Made by a program: the position numbers and the translations under genes. Positions 7,675 to 15,574 of a stretch of 64,000 nt of DNA are shown here, piece after piece. Under the pieces are notes generated by a model that worked only from the letters and a program-made list of their open reading frames with translations, was not told where the DNA came from and made no database searches. Every line of letters begins with the position of its first letter. Positions within the stretch are counted from its first letter, which is position 1. This stretch comes from Yoonia maritima. Lineage in GTDB: Bacteria; Pseudomonadota; Alphaproteobacteria; Rhodobacterales; Rhodobacteraceae. The stretch covers positions 1 through 64,000 of the forward strand of contig NZ_PVTP01000013.1 in NCBI RefSeq assembly GCF_003003285.1. The letters run 5' to 3'.

Positions 7675-8595
7675 TTAGGAACGTAACGCTTTGCCGATGG
7701 CCTGCATTAATTGTGGGCAATGGGTATATGGCATGGCATGGCCAGCATCTGGTACAACCTCTTGCAGGACATCACGGTGCCATTGCGCCATCACGCCCAG
7801 CGCACGAATAGGAATGACGTGGTCCTTCTCGGCCCAGATTGCGATTGTCGGTACATCCAACCGAGCAAGGCGGCGATGATCGGCTTCTTGAACTTCTGAC
7901 AATATACCACGACGGCTGGACAAGACCGCGGGCAAATAGCCACGGCGCTTTAGTTCTTGGCGCTGCGCTGCATAAACCGTGCTTGCCATCTGGCTGTTAC
8001 CTGAACGCGGGATCGCCTTGCGCGCACGACGTCGCGCGAACACCCCATGCGCCCAATCGCCAATTAGCGGGAACCGACGGCAAAACCGTGAAAACTTGCT
8101 TTCTTCGGTCATCACGCCTGCGGGAGCGACAAGGATAACACGTTTAATATAGTGTGGGTTCTCTGACGCGAACGCCGTCGCAATCGACCCACCCATCGAA
8201 TAGCCAACAAGAGTAATATCCTCAGTCAGCCCTTGATGCTCGAGCATATCGGTCAGTTGTTGCAAGAAAAATGCGCGGTTCTGCCGACCGGATACGACAG
8301 CCGACAATCCACGACCGTACAGATCATAGACCAAGACCCGATAGCCTAACTCTCCCAACCCATGTGCAAGACCTTCAACCGCGACCGAAGACGTCGACAC
8401 CCCGTGCACAACAACGGCAACCGGTCCGCGCACCGGGCCAATCCAACGATAGTGCGTAACGCCTTGGCTTAGCTGCGCCAAATCACCCGTTGTTTGGCCG
8501 CGTTCTTCTTCGCTGACTGGTTTGCGTCGCAATTCCAGAATGATGGGCAGAGCCGCCACAAAAACAAACAGCCCCAAGTAAACTAGATACGACAT
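7675..8595 (-). CDS. Alpha/beta hydrolase with N-terminal membrane anchor
   Basis: A 306-residue protein with one N-terminal hydrophobic helix (residues 3-20, LVYLGLFVFVAALPIIL) followed by an alpha/beta hydrolase fold. The oxyanion/HG segment is VVVHGVSTSS, the nucleophile elbow is GYSMGGS, the acidic residue is probably Asp in AEKDHVIPI and the histidine is in DAGHAMPY, so the triad is complete. The substrate is unknown; small ester or lipid hydrolysis is the family norm. It is the last gene of the minus-strand run, 22 bases after the cyclodeaminase-like gene, and the Shine-Dalgarno ACGGAAAG supports the start. Confidence 0.88.
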   Translation of the reverse strand: MSYLVYLGLFVFVAALPIILELRRKPVSEEERGQTTGDLAQLSQGVTHYRWIGPVRGPVAVVVHGVSTSSVAVEGLAHGLGELGYRVLVYDLYGRGLSAVVSGRQNRAFFLQQLTDMLEHQGLTEDITLVGYSMGGSIATAFASENPHYIKRVILVAPAGVMTEESKFSRFCRRFPLIGDWAHGVFARRRARKAIPRSGNSQMASTVYAAQRQELKRRGYLPAVLSSRRGILSEVQEADHRRLARLDVPTIAIWAEKDHVIPIRALGVMAQWHRDVLQEVVPDAGHAMPYTHCPQLMQAIGKALRS

Positions 8596-8617
8596 TACTT
8601 TCCGTCCCGTTCTTTGG

Positions 8618-9538
8618 CTAGGTCACGCCCCGCGCTAGCCATGCCGCCAGTATGTAGCGGCTCGTCATCAAATCAAGGTGTGCACCACCGCCATTTTTAA
8701 AGAGTGTAATTTCGGCATCATCAGTGCGTACAAATTGGTCTAGCCCATAATAATCCGCCACGATACGGTCTTGGGTAATTGCCCCCGTTTTGAGCGGAAT
8801 TTTGATCTCTCCGATGTGATCGACCGTAGTGTCAAAGCTATCGACAAATATGCGCGACCGCTGCAACGCGGCGTCATCAACTTCGCGCATATCGGGACGA
8901 TACGCACCGATAAGGTCAATGTGCTGACCGGGTCGTAGCCATTCACCTTTGATCAACGGCTCGGTCGACATCGTAGCCGAGGTCACAATATCTGCGCGGT
9001 TTACGGCCTCGGCAAGGTCTTCTTCGATATAGACATCGGGAAATGCCTCTTTGAACCGATCAGCGCCTTTGGGCGATCTATTCCACACAGTAAACTGCGC
9101 ATCAGGAAAAGCCGCAGCGTAGGCCTCCCGCAGCCCATGCCCGACTGTCCCGGCACCAACGATCAGAATATTTTTACTGTCAGGTCGCGCCAAGCGACGT
9201 GCGGCAAGCAGGCTATCGCCAGCGGTTTTCCATTTGGTGACAAGATGGAAATCGACAATTGCTTCAAGCGATCCATCCTCGTCAGAAAACAAGTTCACGG
9301 CACCGCCGACCATTGGCTTGCCGACAGCGCGGTTGCCCGGAAACACTGTCGCGCATTTCACGGCGAGGCCCATCCCGGGAATCCACGCGGATCGATTCAA
9401 AAGCGTCTTATCGCCCTCGTACAAAAACACATCCGCGACATCAGCCTTTTTCAGTTTGTGCCCATCGGCCAAGGCATCCGTCAATGCGAGCCAATCAAGC
9501 TGCTGTTGCCCCTCAGCAAAAGGGATCATCACGGTCAT
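8618..9538 (-). CDS. Ornithine cyclodeaminase / mu-crystallin family protein
   Basis: A 306-residue NAD(P)-binding enzyme. It shows LNRSAWIPGMGLAVKCATVFPGN near residues 47-69, the Rossmann motif ILIVGAGTVGHG near residue 123, TSATMSTEPLI, and the active-site-like HIDLIGAYRPDMREVDD. The family includes ornithine cyclodeaminase, alanine dehydrogenase of the archaeal type, and ketimine reductases, so the exact substrate is open. It overlaps the upstream HAD phosphatase gene by 4 bp (ATGA) and is followed closely by the alpha/beta hydrolase, so these three genes are probably one transcript. Confidence 0.9.
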   Translation of the reverse strand: MTVMIPFAEGQQQLDWLALTDALADGHKLKKADVADVFLYEGDKTLLNRSAWIPGMGLAVKCATVFPGNRAVGKPMVGGAVNLFSDEDGSLEAIVDFHLVTKWKTAGDSLLAARRLARPDSKNILIVGAGTVGHGLREAYAAAFPDAQFTVWNRSPKGADRFKEAFPDVYIEEDLAEAVNRADIVTSATMSTEPLIKGEWLRPGQHIDLIGAYRPDMREVDDAALQRSRIFVDSFDTTVDHIGEIKIPLKTGAITQDRIVADYYGLDQFVRTDDAEITLFKNGGGAHLDLMTSRYILAAWLARGVT

Positions 9539-10158
9539 TGTGCGGCTTCTGGTGTTAGCAGCCCTTCAGCCACCAGCCTATCAGCCCAGCCTTGTGGGTG
9601 GGTAAACAAATGGGTTTGCCAACCCCGTTCCGCAGCAGTTGCGATATTGTCCGCCCGATCATCGGCAAACAGCAACCTGGCAGGCGCTATGCCGCAGTCT
9701 TCCTCGACCATTTCGTAAATCCGGTGGCCCGGTTTAACCTCTTGCATATGACCAGAGATATAACGACGGTCGAATTCTTTCAGGAACGGATAGACAGGTT
9801 CTGCGATTTCAAACGTCTGAATACCAAAATTAGAAAGCGCAAAAACTGGCACGCCAGCCACGCGCAATGCACGCAACAAACGTACAGAATGCTCGATGGT
9901 CGGGGTCGCCATGTCGGACCAATTATCATGCCACATGCGGACTTCGTCACGCCATTCGGGGTTTTCTTCAGCAGCAGCATAAATCGTGTCGCGGAAATGA
10001 TGGCCACGATCCACCAGATCATTGATCCCGTGCAGATCAATATCGGCAAACATAGCCTTGCGACGATCAGCGCCAATAACGCGGTCGTAAAACCGCTCTG
10101 GCTGCCACTCAATTAGCACGTTTCCAATGTCAAAAATAACAGCCTGAATATCTGCCAT
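9535..10158 (-). CDS. HAD-IA family hydrolase
   Basis: A 207-residue haloacid dehalogenase-type enzyme. Motif I is FDIGNVLIEW at residues 10-19; the first aspartate is present, while the second position of the usual DxD is asparagine, as in the epoxide-hydrolase N-terminal-like and YihX-like subgroup. Motif II is ALSNFG and motif III/IV is KPGHRIYEM...LLFADDRADN. It probably dephosphorylates a small sugar or nucleotide phosphate. It ends in a 4-bp overlap with the cyclodeaminase-like gene and begins about 70 bases after the DUF188 gene. Confidence 0.9.
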   Translation of the reverse strand: MADIQAVIFDIGNVLIEWQPERFYDRVIGADRRKAMFADIDLHGINDLVDRGHHFRDTIYAAAEENPEWRDEVRMWHDNWSDMATPTIEHSVRLLRALRVAGVPVFALSNFGIQTFEIAEPVYPFLKEFDRRYISGHMQEVKPGHRIYEMVEEDCGIAPARLLFADDRADNIATAAERGWQTHLFTHPQGWADRLVAEGLLTPEAAQ

Positions 10159-10226
10159 GTTGGCCCCTCATTTTCCAATTAGGGCCACCTTAGCAGTCGC
10201 TTACAGGGTGTAAACGCCAGACTTGG

Positions 10227-10670
10227 CTACCGCGCTGCCTGTCGCACCATTCGTTCGAGCGCGTCTAAGAAACGGGCGCGGTCGGCCTTGCTAAAGGGCT
10301 TGCCACCGCCTTGACGGAACGGGTCAGCGGCGCGCATGTCTGCCATAAGATCACGAGTCGCAAGTACGTTGCCGATGTTGGCTTGTGTTAGCGGTTCGCC
10401 GTTATGCTTTAGCACCAACGCACCGTTTTCGATGCACCGCGCGGCAAGCGGGATGTCACCCGTGATGACCACATCGCCTTTGGTTGCCCGGTCGGCGATC
10501 CACATATCAGCCACATCGGGGCCATCGGGGACCACCACGGTTTCAACGAATGGATTAGCCGAAGGCCGGATGCCGCCGTTAGAAACGACGAACATCTTTA
10601 ACTTATGGCGGGTACCGACGCGTTCTACTTCGGCTTTGACCGGGCAGGCGTCGGCATCAACGTATATCAT
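10227..10670 (-). CDS. YaiI/YqxD family protein (DUF188)
   Basis: A 147-residue protein opening with [15 protein letters not shown], the hallmark of the DUF188 family, and continuing with [13 protein letters not shown] and [14 protein letters not shown]. The conserved acidic residues and fold resemble PIN/NYN-type nucleases, but no activity is established. The C-terminal [16 protein letters not shown] is also typical. It overlaps the fghA stop codon by 4 bp (ATGA), so translation is coupled to S-formylglutathione hydrolase. Confidence 0.92.
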   Translation of the reverse strand: MIYVDADACPVKAEVERVGTRHKLKMFVVSNGGIRPSANPFVETVVVPDGPDVADMWIADRATKGDVVITGDIPLAARCIENGALVLKHNGEPLTQANIGNVLATRDLMADMRAADPFRQGGGKPFSKADRARFLDALERMVRQAAR

Positions 10671-11497
10671 GCGTAGAGCGCCTCGGCGTGAAAGTTCACG
10701 TGATCTTCCATGAAGGTCGAGATGAAGAAATACGAGTGATCATATCCCTTTTGCAGACGGATAGTGCCCTCTTGGCGTTTTGCGGCCATAGCCTGCGCGA
10801 GCGCCTCGGTTCCAAGTAGGTCACCAAACTGATCGTCTGTTCCCGTGTCAATCAGGATTGGGCCATCAAACCCGCCGCCCTGCATCAGGACACTGGCGTC
10901 ATGTGGTCCCCATTTGGATTCATCCGCGCCCCAATAGGCCGTGAATTGCTTGCGACCCCAGTCACTTTTCAGCGGATTGCAGATCGGCGCAAAGGCAGAG
11001 ACAGACCGGAAACGGCCGGGCAGCGCCATCGCGAACGTCAGCGCACCGTGACCGCCCATGGAATGTCCACAAATAGACTGACGCTCCATATCAAGCGGGA
11101 AGTTCTCGCCGACCAGCGCAGGCAGCTCATCCGCGATATAGCTCCACATCTTGTAATGTTTGCTCCAAGGCTCCTCGGTCGCATCGATGTAGAACCCTGC
11201 CCCTTTTCCAAGATCATAGGCCTCGTCGTCGGCGACATCTTCGCCACGTGGTGATGTATCAGGAAAAATGATCGCAATCCCTTGTTCGGCGGCCCATGCC
11301 TGCGCACCCGCTTTGGTCATCGCGTTTTCATGGGTGCACGTCAGACCCGACAGGAACCACAAAACGGGAACCGGACCAAAAGCAGCCTCTTCGGGAAGAA
11401 AAACCGCGAAAGTCATATCGCAACTACAGGTTTCAGAAGCGTGGGAATAAACCCCTTGGGTGCCGCCGTAGCAGCGGTTTTCAGAAATGGTTTTCAT
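10667..11497 (-). CDS. fghA: S-formylglutathione hydrolase
   Basis: A 276-residue serine esterase that hydrolyses S-formylglutathione to formate and glutathione, the step after glutathione-dependent formaldehyde dehydrogenase. The nucleophile is Ser146 in [10 protein letters not shown]; the acid is in DTGTDDQF near residue 225 and the histidine in YDHSYFF near residue 257. The early segment [22 protein letters not shown] is typical of the esterase D family. The Shine-Dalgarno AAAGGGG falls inside the right arm of a long inverted repeat just before the start (11499-11529), so translation may be controlled by RNA structure. DUF188 follows with a 4-bp overlap. Confidence 0.95.
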   Translation of the reverse strand: MKTISENRCYGGTQGVYSHASETCSCDMTFAVFLPEEAAFGPVPVLWFLSGLTCTHENAMTKAGAQAWAAEQGIAIIFPDTSPRGEDVADDEAYDLGKGAGFYIDATEEPWSKHYKMWSYIADELPALVGENFPLDMERQSICGHSMGGHGALTFAMALPGRFRSVSAFAPICNPLKSDWGRKQFTAYWGADESKWGPHDASVLMQGGGFDGPILIDTGTDDQFGDLLGTEALAQAMAAKRQEGTIRLQKGYDHSYFFISTFMEDHVNFHAEALYA

Positions 11498-11498
11498 T

Positions 11499-11529
11499 GC
11501 TAGCCCCTTTCGTTTGGTAAAGGGCTAGC
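11499..11529 (-). promoter_or_regulatory. Inverted repeat covering the Shine-Dalgarno of fghA
   Basis: On the minus strand GCTAGCCCTTT pairs with AAAGGGGCTAGC across an 8-base loop, eleven pairs with a single bulge. The right arm contains the AAAGGGG ribosome-binding site, one base before the ATG of fghA. As RNA it would hide the site; as DNA it could be an operator for a dimeric regulator. There is no uridine run, so a terminator is unlikely. Confidence 0.55.
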
Positions 11530-11559
11530 GCACCATGACTATCTTGTCACCCGGCTTGC

Positions 11560-12468
11560 TTATTCAAAGCTGCCTTTCACGCGGGCTAGCAGCATAAAGG
11601 CACGTGCCGTCCGGGTTTCAGCCAAGGCAAGCAAATCATCATCGCTGGCGTTGATTTCAAAGGCCGCAACCGTCTGATCAAAGCGACGCAGGAAATGCGA
11701 CATAGAATCACGAAAGATCGTGTCTTCGGTCATGCGTTTGGCAGTTGGTACCAGATGCGCAGGATCATTCACGCCACCCAGCCCAGCGATACCCTCACCA
11801 CGTTCACCTTTGGCAAATCGGCGCCATAGTTCAGCTGGTGCCGGATCTGCATGCAGGTCATCCATATAAATGCCATCCTGCGACAGCAGGGTCAGCACAT
11901 CTTGGCTGGATTGTACGATCTGACGGGCATCAGGGTCACGTAAGGCACGGCGTAGCGCAGCAAACCCTTCGACGTCATCTTCGTTGTCGGGAAAGTTCAG
12001 CGCACGCACCAAATCAATATGCGATAATTGCTGGATAGGTGGGGATGGCTCTGCCGGTGGATCAGCAACTGGTGCTGCTGTCTGGGCCCGCAACTCTGGT
12101 GGCTGGCGGCGCGCTGCCGCAGCAGGAGATGCTGCCGCCGGGCGCTGCGGTGCGGGCTGTGAGGCGCGGGTTTGGCGCATCGCATCAAGCGCGGCCTGCA
12201 TTCGAAACGATTCATCACGTGACGCACGATGTGACCGCGCAGCAAAAGCAACCACGGCAATCATCATCACAGGCATGAAGATCGCGACCAGCAACATCAC
12301 AAAACGCAGACTGTCAAAGCCTGCGTCGGTGAATACTCCCGGCGGCAAGATCAAGAAAAACAGGCTGACAACAACAAGCCAGCCGACCGCAAGCCCCAAA
12401 GCGGTGCGGTCAAAACGGGTTAGCCCATCGCCACCCGTTGTCGATCCGTTGGTTGATCGATGCGCCAT
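11560..12468 (-). CDS. Membrane protein of unknown function
   Basis: A 302-residue protein with two hydrophobic segments, about residues 25-45 (GLAVGWLVVVSLFFLILPPG) and 57-77 (FVMLLVAIFMPVMMIAVVAF), then a proline/alanine-rich linker to about residue 150 and a helical C-terminal domain in the cytoplasm. The C-terminal region has LVRALNFPDNEDDVEGFAALRRALRDP and ends with ETRTARAFMLLARVKGSF. I know of no assigned function; similar proteins occur next to greA in Rhodobacterales. The gene starts 14 bases after the greA stop with an AAAGGTG Shine-Dalgarno, so it is probably co-transcribed with greA. Confidence 0.75.
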   Translation of the reverse strand: MAHRSTNGSTTGGDGLTRFDRTALGLAVGWLVVVSLFFLILPPGVFTDAGFDSLRFVMLLVAIFMPVMMIAVVAFAARSHRASRDESFRMQAALDAMRQTRASQPAPQRPAAASPAAAARRQPPELRAQTAAPVADPPAEPSPPIQQLSHIDLVRALNFPDNEDDVEGFAALRRALRDPDARQIVQSSQDVLTLLSQDGIYMDDLHADPAPAELWRRFAKGERGEGIAGLGGVNDPAHLVPTAKRMTEDTIFRDSMSHFLRRFDQTVAAFEINASDDDLLALAETRTARAFMLLARVKGSFE

Positions 12469-12482
12469 AACACGGCACCTTT

Positions 12483-12953
12483 TTACTTATAAATGATACT
12501 TAGGATTTCATAACTACGCACACCACCTGGTGTCCGAACTTCGACACTGTCACCTTCGTCTTTACCAATCAAGGCACGTGACAAGGGTGACTGCATATTC
12601 AGCTTACCGCTTTCGATGTCGGCTTCATACTCGCCCACAATCTGATAGGTTTTTTCTTCGTCGGTGTCTTCATCGACCAGCTCAACTGTCGCACCAAATT
12701 TCACGGTGCCCTTTAGCTTGGCCACGTCGATCACGTCAGCCAGTGAAATTACGCCTTCTAGCTCTTTTACGCGGCCTTCGATAAAGGACTGCTTTTCTTT
12801 CGCAGAATGATATTCCGCGTTCTCGGACAGGTCGCCATGCTCGCGAGCTTCGGCAATGGCGCGAATAATTGCGGGGCGCTCAACTGTTTTCAAATGCTTA
12901 AGTTCGGCATCTAATTTATCAAAGCCTGCGCGTGTGAGTGGAATCTTATCCAT
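12483..12953 (-). CDS. greA: Transcription elongation factor GreA
   Basis: A 156-residue protein, close to the family length. It begins [21 protein letters not shown], has the N-terminal coiled coil with [25 protein letters not shown] whose acidic tip enters the RNA polymerase secondary channel, and a C-terminal FKBP-like domain with ISPL-type segment [25 protein letters not shown]. GreA rescues backtracked polymerase by stimulating transcript cleavage. An in-frame start 45 bases upstream exists, but the chosen ATG matches the conserved N-terminus. It heads a short operon with the membrane protein that follows. Confidence 0.96.
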   Translation of the reverse strand: MDKIPLTRAGFDKLDAELKHLKTVERPAIIRAIAEAREHGDLSENAEYHSAKEKQSFIEGRVKELEGVISLADVIDVAKLKGTVKFGATVELVDEDTDEEKTYQIVGEYEADIESGKLNMQSPLSRALIGKDEGDSVEVRTPGGVRSYEILSIIYK

Positions 12954-13160
12954 ATTGCATCCGCTCCCGGGGGTAAAAAGTGTCAATCGAACGTTCATAG
13001 CCTAAGTGGGGTGATCAAAGTCAAGCCTTATGCCGCGATCACGTGTCGCGGCATCTGCTTTTGACGTTGTGTCTTGATTGCCCCACAATCACGCATCAGG
13101 TAACCCTTGCTGCAACCGATTAAAAGGGGGCAGCAGTCCCAACAAGTGAAGGATTTGTCG

Positions 13161-14810
13161 ATGGCCGAGATTGAACGCGAAGCGATGGAATATGACGTAG
13201 TAATCGTTGGCGCAGGGCCTGCTGGCCTATCAGCGGCGATCCGCCTGAAGCAACTTGATGCTGATCTGAACGTCGTTGTTCTAGAAAAAGGGTCCGAAGT
13301 TGGCGCGCACATTCTTTCTGGCGCGGTGCTTGATCCATGTGGTCTGGACAAACTGATCCCTGATTGGAAAGAAAAAGGCGCGCCCCTGAACGTGCCCGTC
13401 GAGAAAGACAATTTCTACATGCTTGGCGAAGCAGGCCAAATTCGCGTGCCGAACTTTGCTATGCCACCGCTGATGAACAATCACGGCAACTACATCGTGT
13501 CGATGGGCAACGTCTGCCGTTGGATGGCCGAACGAGCCGAAGAGCTAGGCGTCGAAATCTTCCCCGGCATGGCGTGCTCTGAATTGGTTTACGGTGACAA
13601 CGGCGAAGTCAAAGGCGTCGTAGCTGGCGAATTCGGCAAAAGCGCAGATGGTAGCCAAGGTCCATCATACGAGCCCGGCATGGAGCTGCACGGTAAATAC
13701 GTGTTCCTGTCCGAGGGCGTGCGCGGATCACTATCCAAAGAAGTCATCGAGAAATTCGCGCTAGGCGCTGGTCACGACGTTCAGAAATACGGCGTTGGCA
13801 TGAAAGAGATCTGGGAAATCGACCCGGCCAAGCACAAAGAAGGCACAGTCACCCACACGATGGGATGGCCTTTGGGCGGCAACGCAGGTGGCGGATCATT
13901 CATCTACCACCTTGAAAACAATCAAGTGTACGTCGGCTTTGTTGTCCACCTGAACTACAAGAACCCGCATCTGTTCCCTTACATGGAATTCCAGCGATTT
14001 AAGCATCACCCAATGGTCGCCGACCTGCTTAAGGGTGGTAAGCGCATCGCTTACGGCGCCCGCGCAATTACCGAAGGCGGCTATCAGTCGATGCCAAAGC
14101 TGACATTCCCCGGCGGCGCGCTACTAGGTTGTTCCGCGGGCATGGTCAACGTCCCACGCATCAAAGGCAACCATAACGCAATGCTATCAGGCATCGCGGC
14201 TGCCGAAGCAGCGGTTGAAGCATTCAAAGAAGGTCATCAAAGCGACGAACTCACCGATTACGAAACCACCGTACGCGATGGCGAAATCGGCGATGACCTG
14301 AAAAAAGTCCGGAATGTTAAACCGCTTTGGTCAAAATACGGTCTACTCGCTTCGCTTGCGATTGGCGGCATGGACATGTGGACCAACACATTCGGGTTCT
14401 CACTGCTTGGCACTCTCAAGCACGGCAAATCCGACGCGGACGCCACCGAAGAGGCCAGCAAGCACAAGGTCATCGACTACCCCAAACCCGATGGCACGCT
14501 GTCATTTGACCGGCTTACAAACGTGGCATTCAGCTTTACCAACCACGAGGAAAGCCAACCTGCCCACCTACACCTCAAAGACCCGTCGGTGCCGGTTAAC
14601 ATCAACCTGCCCAAATACGCTGGCCCCGCCGCACGTTACTGCCCAGCTGGCGTCTATGAGTATGTAGAGGAAGAAGGCAAAGACACCCGCTTTGTCATCA
14701 ACTTCCAAAACTGCGTCCACTGCAAAACCTGCGACATCAAGGACCCAAGCCAGAATATCACATGGACAGTCCCACAAGGCGGCGATGGGCCGAACTATCC
14801 GAATATGTAA
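13161..14810 (+). CDS. etfD: Electron transfer flavoprotein-ubiquinone oxidoreductase
   Basis: A 549-residue flavo-iron-sulfur protein that passes electrons from ETF to ubiquinone at the membrane. The FAD dinucleotide motif is VVIVGAGPAGLSAA (GxGPAG at residues 17-22). The central ubiquinone-binding/membrane region includes GWPLGGNAGGGSFIYH and the ARAITEGGYQSMPKLTFPGGALLGCSAG FAD segment. The C-terminal ferredoxin-like part has Cys in ARYCPAG and in NFQNCVHCKTCDIKDP, four ligands for the 4Fe-4S cluster. The ATG at 13161 follows a GAAGGA site and gives the usual N-terminus. A strong terminator follows 1 base after the stop. Confidence 0.96.
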   Translation: MAEIEREAMEYDVVIVGAGPAGLSAAIRLKQLDADLNVVVLEKGSEVGAHILSGAVLDPCGLDKLIPDWKEKGAPLNVPVEKDNFYMLGEAGQIRVPNFAMPPLMNNHGNYIVSMGNVCRWMAERAEELGVEIFPGMACSELVYGDNGEVKGVVAGEFGKSADGSQGPSYEPGMELHGKYVFLSEGVRGSLSKEVIEKFALGAGHDVQKYGVGMKEIWEIDPAKHKEGTVTHTMGWPLGGNAGGGSFIYHLENNQVYVGFVVHLNYKNPHLFPYMEFQRFKHHPMVADLLKGGKRIAYGARAITEGGYQSMPKLTFPGGALLGCSAGMVNVPRIKGNHNAMLSGIAAAEAAVEAFKEGHQSDELTDYETTVRDGEIGDDLKKVRNVKPLWSKYGLLASLAIGGMDMWTNTFGFSLLGTLKHGKSDADATEEASKHKVIDYPKPDGTLSFDRLTNVAFSFTNHEESQPAHLHLKDPSVPVNINLPKYAGPAARYCPAGVYEYVEEEGKDTRFVINFQNCVHCKTCDIKDPSQNITWTVPQGGDGPNYPNM

Positions 14811-14811
14811 A

Positions 14812-14845
14812 ACAAAAAGGGCCCCACTTGGGGCCCTTTTTGTTG
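14812..14845 (+). terminator. Rho-independent terminator after the ETF-quinone oxidoreductase gene
   Basis: GGGCCCC and GGGGCCC arms around a short ACTT-type loop, with AAAAA before and TTTTT after, form a textbook symmetrical terminator directly after the stop codon. It could also act in the reverse direction for the small membrane gene on the minus strand. Confidence 0.9.
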
Positions 14846-14952
14846 AACGGCTCTGCACACTGTTTCGACTTCATGTGTCAAGATTCGAAACTACAACTAA
14901 TCTAAATTCGCAGCTCTATTTCTGGCAAACAGCTGGTGGCATTCAACCTTAT

Positions 14953-15294
14953 TTACCGTTCAGTACTTCGGAACCTGAACTCCAAAATAAGCGCGACGAG
15001 AAAGAGCGGAGCGGCAAGAAACACATAAGCGAAAATAGCAAATGCGTTGAAGCTCGACGCCATATCGGCAACCGCCCCCGAGAAACTCGAGCATCGCTTA
15101 TAACCAATTCCGGGACGCCCAACGCAATCATTCCCAAAAATCAGAACAGAAATGTAGGCACCAAAGAACAGTAAACCGCCCGCGACCAAAATAAACTTAC
15201 TCGCGAAAGACTTATTAGTTATCCCTATGACGACCGATAAAATAATAGAAAGCGGAACGCCAAAGTCGACAAGGTAGTCGCCGGTAATTTGCAT
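14953..15294 (-). CDS. Small membrane protein, unknown
   Basis: A 113-residue protein with about three hydrophobic segments: residues 6-25 (DYLVDFGVPLSIILSVVIGI), 33-52 (KFILVAGGLLFFGAYISVLIF) and 83-106 (NAFAIFAYVFLAAPLFLVALIL). The loop between the second and third contains two cysteines and a GRPGIGYKRCSSFSG segment. An AAAGG Shine-Dalgarno sits 6 bases before the ATG. Base composition and codon choice (many ATA, AGT, AAT codons) look more A/T-rich than the neighbours, and it sits alone between a terminator and a palindrome-rich gap, so it may be a recent arrival. No family recognised. Confidence 0.6.
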   Translation of the reverse strand: MQITGDYLVDFGVPLSIILSVVIGITNKSFASKFILVAGGLLFFGAYISVLIFGNDCVGRPGIGYKRCSSFSGAVADMASSFNAFAIFAYVFLAAPLFLVALILEFRFRSTER

Positions 15295-15513
15295 CTAGGC
15301 CTTTCCATTGCCACGAATAGTATTGGTGCCAAGAGGACAGCGGACATCCTTTTACGTTTTTCAACGTCCCGGCTGATCTCCTCGCAAAATCTTACCCGCC
15401 GATGATGCTAAGGACGTCCACCTAATACCAAAAGTTTAATAAGAAATCGAGGTAACTTTGCGGCTAGCGTCCCTTCATTCATTTGCTAGACGCAACTTAG
15501 GTCATCCTCATGA

Positions 15514-15550
15514 GGTGCCACGTTAGACCAAACCAATCTAGCGTGGCACC
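15514..15550. repeat. Inverted repeat (14-bp arms) next to a REP-like palindrome
   Basis: GGTGCCACGTTAGA and TCTAGCGTGGCACC form 14-bp arms with one imperfect pair around a 9-base spacer. It lies one base from the 23-bp palindrome at 15552, so the gap after the MuiA-family gene carries two hairpins in a row. It could act as a terminator for that minus-strand gene or be part of a composite repeat. The rest of the 15295-15513 gap shows nothing I can name. Confidence 0.6.
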
Positions 15551-15551
15551 C

Positions 15552-15574
15552 GTAGGGTGGATCTTGATCCACCC
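15552..15574. repeat. REP-like 23-bp palindromic repeat, copy 1
   Basis: GTA followed by GGGTGGATC, TT, GATCCACCC. The arms are perfect. The identical 23 bases occur again at 37142-37164. This copy directly touches the stop codon (15575-15577) of the minus-strand MuiA-family gene. Short palindromes that open with GTAGGGTGG are a common kind of REP-like intergenic repeat in proteobacteria. Confidence 0.75.

Noticed and set aside
9137..9718. 193-codon plus-strand frame over the cyclodeaminase-like and HAD genes
   Set aside because: Protein has no domain pattern, and both minus-strand genes beneath it are well supported.
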